A stretch of DNA of 36,530 nt, from the NCBI GenBank assembly GCA_902572155.1, contig CACGET010000002.1, positions 1 to 36,530 of the forward strand, in the 5' to 3' direction. Below the pieces are notes generated by a model. The model ran no database searches, had not been told where the DNA came from, and was given only the letters and a program-made list of their open reading frames with translations. The stretch's first letter is position 1. Each line of letters opens with the position of its first letter. Source of the stretch: an uncultured Pelagibacteraceae bacterium. GTDB taxonomy: Bacteria; Pseudomonadota; Alphaproteobacteria; Pelagibacterales; Pelagibacteraceae. A program made the translations under genes and the position numbers. Below, piece after piece: positions 31,659-36,530 of the stretch.

Positions 31659-33518
31659 TTAAGATGCTTTTTTCTTCTCGTTCTCGTCTACTATATGGTA
31701 CACAGGGACTTTCTCCATACTAAACTTACCAGTTTTTGGATCTCTTCTAGAAACTGTTAAACAGTGCCAATTATCATCATCTAGTTTCATATGATCTCCA
31801 CGATAATAGTAACCTGGCCATCTAGTCTCTTCCCTAAACATAGTATGTTCTGTTACACATTGAGAAGTTATAGCTCTATGCTTAAGCTCCCAAGCTCTCA
31901 TTAATTGGTGATAATCCTCTGCTCCAACATTTTCAAGGTCTTCTTCTAGCCAAGCTAACAGTTCTAGGCCTCTTTTAAGCATATTTGCGTTTGTCATGTA
32001 ATTTGTTGCTATACCACCTACATATTCATCCATAATTCTTTGTAAACGTTGTAAGCCTTGAATTGGAGATATGTAACTTGGAGAAACTGTTCCTCCAGTA
32101 ATCTCGTTTTGAGCCACTGTATATGTTTCTAATGGTTTGTAGACTTTTGTCTTGAAATCTTCGCATTGTTTGTCTGAAACCTTTAAACCTTCAGCTTTTT
32201 TATCTTCTATATATTTAACCGCTGCTTTTGCTGCCAGTCTACCTTCTGTAAAAGATCCTGATGAAAACTTATGTGCACTACCACCAACTGTATCTCCAGC
32301 ACCAAATAAACCATCAATTGTCAGCATTCTGTTATAACCCCAGAAATATTCTGGTGGAGATAGATCTTCAGGACCACTAACCCATGCCCCAGAACATGTA
32401 GCATGTGAGCCCATAACATATGGCTCAGAAGTTGTAAGTTCTGGATTTGTGTATTTAGGATCTATATTTTGAGAAGCCCAAACTACAGCCTGACCTACAG
32501 TCATTCCTAAGAAATTTTCCCAACCAACTGTTTCTAAATGTGGATCTTGAAAAGCTTCAGTAGTAACCATATGAATTGGTCCACCACCTGCCATAGTTTC
32601 TTGAATAAATGCATGATTTCTTAAACAAGTCGGTGTTGGATGATGATCAATATATTCTCCCACCAATTCTTTTGTTTGATCATACCATTTTTTTTCATAG
32701 TTCTCACCATTGGCGTTTTGAGTATAAGTTTTTAAATGTAAAAAATAGGCTCCAACTGGACCATATCCATCTTTAAATCTACATAAAACAATTCTATTTT
32801 CCATTTGAGTCATTTTTGCTCCAGCAGCAATAGGTAATGCATAAGCTGAACCATTACTCCAAGGTGCATACCAGGTTCTTCCCATTCCTTCGCCAACAGC
32901 TCTAGGTTTAAATATGTGAGAAGCACCTCCAGCTGCAACTATCACTGCTTTTGCTCTAAAGACATGAAAATCTCCAGTTCTCATATTAAATCCGACTGCT
33001 CCGCCTACTCTATTTTCTTGGGCCTCATCCATTAAGAGATGAGTTATCATAATTCTGTTGTATATTTTATCTGCTGATTTTTTTGCTGCTTCAGCAACAA
33101 TTGGTTTATAACTTTCACCATGAATCATTATCTGCCATTTACCCTCTCTAAGATATCTGCCAGTCTCCTCATTTTTCATCATAGGAAGACCCCACTCATC
33201 AAACATATGAACAGTTGAGTCTACATGACGAGCCATATCATAACCTAAATCCTCTCTTACCATTCCCATCAAGTCATTTCGTGCATATCGCACATGATCC
33301 TCAGGTTGGTTTTCACCCCATTGCATTCCCATGTAACAGTTTATTGCATAAAGACCTTGGGCAACCGCACCACTTCTATCTATATTAGCTTTTTCAACAC
33401 AGATAATTTTCATGTCTCTACCCCAGTGTCTAGCTTCAAAGGTTGCACCAGTACCAGCCATACCACCACCAACTACTAAGACATCACAATCTTCATAATG
33501 AGTTTTATGCTTAGCCAT
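31659..33518 (-). CDS. aprA: Adenylylsulfate reductase subunit alpha (dissimilatory type)
   Basis: AprA is the FAD subunit that interconverts APS and sulfite plus AMP. The 619-residue product has the FAD motif DVLVVGGGMAGTGATFEARH (about 12-31), ENRIVLCRFKDGYGPVGAYF, GSHATCSGAW and TIDGLFGAGDTVGGSAHKFS followed by SGSFTEGRLAAKAAV, all of the fumarate-reductase-like APS reductase family. In an aerobe with no other sulfate-reduction genes here, it most likely runs in the sulfite-oxidising direction. ATG shares a base with the aprB stop (TAATG). Confidence 0.95.
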   Translation of the reverse strand: MAKHKTHYEDCDVLVVGGGMAGTGATFEARHWGRDMKIICVEKANIDRSGAVAQGLYAINCYMGMQWGENQPEDHVRYARNDLMGMVREDLGYDMARHVDSTVHMFDEWGLPMMKNEETGRYLREGKWQIMIHGESYKPIVAEAAKKSADKIYNRIMITHLLMDEAQENRVGGAVGFNMRTGDFHVFRAKAVIVAAGGASHIFKPRAVGEGMGRTWYAPWSNGSAYALPIAAGAKMTQMENRIVLCRFKDGYGPVGAYFLHLKTYTQNANGENYEKKWYDQTKELVGEYIDHHPTPTCLRNHAFIQETMAGGGPIHMVTTEAFQDPHLETVGWENFLGMTVGQAVVWASQNIDPKYTNPELTTSEPYVMGSHATCSGAWVSGPEDLSPPEYFWGYNRMLTIDGLFGAGDTVGGSAHKFSSGSFTEGRLAAKAAVKYIEDKKAEGLKVSDKQCEDFKTKVYKPLETYTVAQNEITGGTVSPSYISPIQGLQRLQRIMDEYVGGIATNYMTNANMLKRGLELLAWLEEDLENVGAEDYHQLMRAWELKHRAITSQCVTEHTMFREETRWPGYYYRGDHMKLDDDNWHCLTVSRRDPKTGKFSMEKVPVYHIVDENEKKKAS

Positions 33519-33988
33519 TAATAGTAGACTCCTTTTTTAAAAGTTTCTTTTGGAACAGAGGGTAATTCTCCATCTATATTTAATCCCTCTGGTTCGGAAT
33601 ATAATCTTTGTGAATTAATTTCACCTTGTTTTATTTTTTCACCTTCAGCAAGTTTTGGAATAAATTTTCCCCAAGGTTTTGTAGTAATTGGAGAAACAAA
33701 ATCTTTTTCTGTTCCATTTCGAAATTTAATTTTCCATGAAATAGTGCCTTTCTCCTCTTCTCTTCTTACTCGAACACTATGACCCATTGGAGCAAAATCA
33801 GCATAACCTCTTACATCAATTGCATGATTAGGACATGCTTTCACGCATGAATAACATTCCCAACAAAAATTTGGTTCTATATTTTTTGCACGTCTAATAT
33901 TTTCATCAATATGCATTATATCTGATGGACAAATATCCACGCAATGACCACAGCCATCACATCTAGTCATATATACAAATGTTGACAT
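33518..33988 (-). CDS. aprB: Adenylylsulfate reductase subunit beta (two 4Fe-4S clusters)
   Basis: AprB transfers electrons to or from AprA. The 156-residue product begins MSTFVYMTRCDGCGHCVDIC; cluster ligands are Cys 10, 13, 16, 20 and 42, 45, 48, 52 (CWECYSCVKACP). The C-terminal part (RVRREEEKGTISWKIKFRNG, then KPWGKFIPKL) is the tail that wraps around AprA. A strong AAGGAG ribosome site precedes the ATG. Order is aprM-aprB-aprA. Confidence 0.96.
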   Translation of the reverse strand: MSTFVYMTRCDGCGHCVDICPSDIMHIDENIRRAKNIEPNFCWECYSCVKACPNHAIDVRGYADFAPMGHSVRVRREEEKGTISWKIKFRNGTEKDFVSPITTKPWGKFIPKLAEGEKIKQGEINSQRLYSEPEGLNIDGELPSVPKETFKKGVYY

Positions 33989-34022
33989 ATTTTAATTTTC
34001 TCCTTCTATATTATTTAACATA

Positions 34023-34817
34023 TTAATAGTGTTTTGGCTCTTCTCTTTTTATACCTAGGCCAAATTGCTCAGGTGCATCAGCAGGTGGTGGTAAATTATC
34101 TCTTGATCCATCAGCTTCTGCTAGATTTTTTTGAATTGCTGCTCCAGGTTTATAAAACATATGTGCAAATTTGGACCAGTACACTCCTCCAAATAAAACT
34201 AAATTTGAAAGAACATAAAGTGCTAAAAATAAATATGATAATCCAAATTGACCATTAAATTGTGTATAAGACCAAAGCAAAGCAAAAGTTGAACAAGCTA
34301 ATAATGCTAAAACAAATAAATCTGCTTTAATAATTCTATACCAAGGGTGTGCTTCAGCAGAAACATCTACTCTTAAAAAAAACCAAAACCAATATCCTCC
34401 TAAACAAGTTAATATGGCACCCGCATGCCATAACATCGACCAAGTTGATGATGATGCTTTGTCTACACCAGTGTAACTAAAAATTAATACTGCAGTTGAA
34501 ATCCAAAACAATATAGTGCCATACATTCCCATGACATGTGAAAGTCTTCTTTTACCAAAACCAAGTTCTGAAGTTGTTCCAATATCATGAACAACAGTTT
34601 TAGCTATTATAGAAACTTTTTCACCTGAACCAATTTCTCTAGTAGCTTGAAGCTTTGCTTTTTTTGCATTGTTAAAAAAGTAAGTAATATTTTTGTGATG
34701 TATCATCTGAATGATAGTTCCCATTGCGATCAAAACTACCATAGCAATAATAAAACCTTGCATTGCTAAAGGAGATACTGTTTCAGCTAAAACAGAAAAT
34801 GGATTTAATTGTAACAT
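34023..34817 (-). CDS. aprM: AprM, putative membrane electron carrier of APS reductase
   Basis: The 264-residue product has about five membrane helices (around 14-38, 91-112, 125-150, 160-185 and 190-215) and several His in or near them (for example LWHAGAI), compatible with haem b. This suits a membrane partner that moves electrons between AprBA and the quinone pool, as proposed for aprM in sulfur-oxidising bacteria that lack the Qmo complex. It is the first gene of the apr operon, 34 bp before aprB, with a candidate promoter about 50 bases upstream. Confidence 0.85.
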   Translation of the reverse strand: MLQLNPFSVLAETVSPLAMQGFIIAMVVLIAMGTIIQMIHHKNITYFFNNAKKAKLQATREIGSGEKVSIIAKTVVHDIGTTSELGFGKRRLSHVMGMYGTILFWISTAVLIFSYTGVDKASSSTWSMLWHAGAILTCLGGYWFWFFLRVDVSAEAHPWYRIIKADLFVLALLACSTFALLWSYTQFNGQFGLSYLFLALYVLSNLVLFGGVYWSKFAHMFYKPGAAIQKNLAEADGSRDNLPPPADAPEQFGLGIKREEPKHY

Positions 34818-34873
34818 ATTACCCTTATTCTAAATCTTTTTAATGATTTTTAAAGTTTTCTAATCTAGTTAAT

Positions 34874-34908
34874 TTTATAGTTCAACCCTAACAATCGGAC
34901 AATTTGTC
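34874..34908 (-). promoter_or_regulatory. Candidate apr operon promoter with overlapping dyad
   Basis: On the minus strand TTGTCC (34902-34897), a 17-base spacer and TATAAA (34879-34874) lie about 57 bases before the aprM start. A dyad GACAA-T-TTGTC (34898-34908) covers the -35 box, a good place for a repressor or activator. AprM has an AAGGG ribosome site. Confidence 0.5.
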
Positions 34909-34925
34909 TTTAATAACAGCTAATA

Positions 34926-35321
34926 TTAACGTTTGTAGTGTTGTTTTTTAGGAATAACAGAGCGCACACCCCCTTGAGGATTGTCAACATCACCTTCCCT
35001 TCTAGGAATCAAGTGAATATGACAATGCATAATTGATTGACCAGCTGTTTTTTCTATATTAGAGCCAACATTAAATCCTTTAACAGTATTGTCTTTAATG
35101 ATAATTTCCTCTTTAACAATTTTAATTAACTCATTGCACGCAATCAATTCATTATTACTTAGATCAAAGTAGCTTTTAATATGTCTTTTAGGAATAATTA
35201 AACAATGATCATCTGAAACAGGATAGGTGTCATAACTTGCATAAGCTAAATCATTTTCATGAGCCACACCACTTTCTTTTATATTACAAAATAAACAAGG
35301 ATTGTTGGGGTCTCTTATCAT
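34926..35321 (-). CDS. HIT family nucleotide hydrolase/transferase
   Basis: The 131-residue product has a possible zinc pair near the start (PCLFC, Cys 9 and 12) and the histidine triad HCHIHLIP (His 99, 101, 103) that binds and cleaves nucleotide phosphoramidates or dinucleoside polyphosphates. HCLIIPKRHIKSYFDLSNNE is the expected β-strand and loop before it. It starts directly after the stop of the PabC-like gene. The exact substrate is unknown. Confidence 0.9.
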   Translation of the reverse strand: MIRDPNNPCLFCNIKESGVAHENDLAYASYDTYPVSDDHCLIIPKRHIKSYFDLSNNELIACNELIKIVKEEIIIKDNTVKGFNVGSNIEKTAGQSIMHCHIHLIPRREGDVDNPQGGVRSVIPKKQHYKR

Positions 35322-36092
35322 TTAATTATAATTAGGAGAATTTTTAATTGCTGCCAAATAATGTTTTAAGCATAATTTATAAAATTTTAAACTTTTTCTT
35401 TTCCAATTGATTTGGTTTATTGTTTTAACTGAAGTCACACCTTTACCAGAACCAATCAATATAATTTCATCATATTGTTTAATTGAATTAACAAAAATAT
35501 CTTTATTGATGATTTTCTTAATTTTTTTTCTAAAAAAATTATAAGTAATACCTTTGTAAAACTTATTTATTGGAGAATAAACTTTGTTATCTTTAACGAA
35601 TAGAAGGTTTGATGTTCCTGTTTCATAAATTTTTTTATTTGAACATAAACCAATGTCTGATTTTGAATTATCAAGTTTTGATAAGTGTTTTAAAATAGCC
35701 TTATATTTTAAATTTTTATATTCTGGTTTATCCCGCTTTAAATTAACTAATTTAAGATTAAAATTTAATTTTGGTTTAACTCGTTTTCTAAGGGAAATAG
35801 ACAAAGTCTTTTTATTAAGAGCTACACGTAGTAGATGATTATAATTCTTTTTTTTATTTAAATTTTTTCTAATTAATCTTAATATATCAGTTTTAATACT
35901 AACATTAGATATTTTGTAAATTTTTATAGATTTGATTAAGTTTTCTATATGCTTTTTGAAAAATAAAATTTTTGGTGGTTTGTTAAAAATCCACATTGTA
36001 GTGAAAACACCATGATCACCCCAAAGATCATTAAAATTGACCTCTTTTAGATCTTTAAGTCGATAGGATTTTTTTAATGAGTAAGTTACCAT
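35322..36092 (-). CDS. pabC: Class IV aminotransferase, probably aminodeoxychorismate lyase
   Basis: PabC is a PLP enzyme that releases pyruvate from aminodeoxychorismate to give p-aminobenzoate for folate. The 256-residue product shows FKKHIENLIKSIKIY (substrate-side helix), PLP-binding Lys 129 in NLKYKAILK, the cofactor Glu 157 in YETGTSNLLFVKDNKVYSP and GITYNFFRKKI. The upstream amidotransferase supports PabC over a branched-chain or D-amino-acid aminotransferase. Its start lies 38 bases inside the upstream gene. Confidence 0.75.
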   Translation of the reverse strand: MVTYSLKKSYRLKDLKEVNFNDLWGDHGVFTTMWIFNKPPKILFFKKHIENLIKSIKIYKISNVSIKTDILRLIRKNLNKKKNYNHLLRVALNKKTLSISLRKRVKPKLNFNLKLVNLKRDKPEYKNLKYKAILKHLSKLDNSKSDIGLCSNKKIYETGTSNLLFVKDNKVYSPINKFYKGITYNFFRKKIKKIINKDIFVNSIKQYDEIILIGSGKGVTSVKTINQINWKRKSLKFYKLCLKHYLAAIKNSPNYN

Positions 36093-36530
36093 CGATAGTT
36101 AAAAAAGATTCTGGGTGAAATTGAAATCCATAAACCTTATCTATATTGTTTTCAAACGACATTGCAACTTTTGAAATAGCACATCTCATAGTTATTTTAA
36201 AATTTCTAACATTAAAAGGTTCCTTTAACTTTAAAGAATGATATCTGCCTACTTTAAATTTTTTACCTCTATTAAACAATTTGCTTGAATTATTGACTAT
36301 CACTTCAGACTGAAATCCATGATATATCTTTTTTTGTTCAATAATTTTTGCACCCTCAGAAAATAATATTTGTTGAAAACCCAAGCATATTCCAATAATT
36401 TTTTTCTTTCCCTTAAACTGATTATATATTTTGGATGATAACGGGTAATCCCTAGGTGAGCCTGGTCCTGGAGAAAAAACTATTGTATCAGCTGTATTTA
36501 ATTTAGATTTATTGATTTCAGAAAAATCAT
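36055..36530 (-). CDS. pabA: Glutamine amidotransferase, PabA/TrpG component II, 5' end missing
   Basis: The frame enters from the right edge and is open for 158 codons. Visible motifs are FSPGPGSPRDYP (oxyanion strand), GICLGFQQILFSEG with the nucleophile Cys (36387-36385) and FQFHPESFLT with the catalytic His and Glu. It supplies ammonia from glutamine for aminodeoxychorismate or anthranilate synthesis. The following PabC-like gene favours the p-aminobenzoate role. The start codon and any pabB partner lie outside. Confidence 0.88.
   Translation of the reverse strand, partial: DFSEINKSKLNTADTIVFSPGPGSPRDYPLSSKIYNQFKGKKKIIGICLGFQQILFSEGAKIIEQKKIYHGFQSEVIVNNSSKLFNRGKKFKVGRYHSLKLKEPFNVRNFKITMRCAISKVAMSFENNIDKVYGFQFHPESFLTIDGNLLIKKILST

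Noticed and set aside
1..36530. CRISPR arrays, insertion sequences, prophage or integron elements
   Set aside because: No spaced direct repeats, transposase, integrase or terminal inverted repeats with target duplications were seen.

Overview
The window looks like a piece of a streamlined, very A+T-rich marine alphaproteobacterial genome of the SAR11 / Candidatus Pelagibacter type. This is inferred from strong A+T codon bias (Lys, Ile and Asn rich proteins), gaps of only a few bases or overlaps between most genes, the tig-clpP-clpX-lon / tRNA-Val / tRNA-Asp / nuo gene order, and a taurine/sulfolactate-type sulfonate block beside aprMBA. No rRNA, CRISPR array, insertion sequence or integrase was seen.

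Layout. (1) 1-11669, minus strand: respiratory complex I genes nuoA to nuoM in canonical order, the last cut by the window edge. (2) 11768-11933: tRNA-Asp(GUC) and tRNA-Val(UAC). (3) 11982-17932: the proteostasis block read as tRNA-Leu(UAG), tig, clpP, clpX, lon. The tRNA CCA end lies only 10 nt before the tig start codon. (4) 18032-21423: a mosaic of small genes (DUF1289 protein, two tiny membrane proteins, a 45-residue basic ORF), a broken type IV pilin start, a hairpin-rich block that may be a structured RNA, a secreted histidine phosphatase back-to-back with a family 5 uracil-DNA glycosylase, a YbgC thioesterase, a secreted DUF3047 protein and tRNA-Met(CAU). (5) 21467-25487: a tight minus-strand run of a pilin, an AsmA-like protein, a YqgE/AlgH protein with a signal peptide, two paralogous secreted proteins of unknown function and a DUF985 cupin.

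(6) 25536-34817: organosulfonate and sulfite metabolism. xsc (sulfoacetaldehyde acetyltransferase) diverges from suyA-suyB (sulfolactate sulfo-lyase) and a YeiH-type putative exporter. Facing them are a TauE/SafE exporter with a 44-residue membrane peptide, then an operon aprM-aprB-aprA-orf116. Both Xsc and SuyAB release sulfite. AprBA can oxidise it to adenosine 5'-phosphosulfate, and the two exporters could remove sulfite or sulfate. No sat (ATP sulfurylase) gene is in the window. (7) 34926-36530: a HIT-family protein, a PabC-like class IV aminotransferase/lyase and a partial PabA/TrpG glutamine amidotransferase, probably a folate (p-aminobenzoate) unit.

The least explained parts are the pilin fragment plus hairpin block at 18634-18771, the 21.9-25.5 kb secreted-protein operon with a hairpin that includes the pilin start codon, and the small proteins tied to the sulfite genes (31090-31224 and 31288-31638). 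Promoter, dyad and RNA calls were made by eye and are candidates only.
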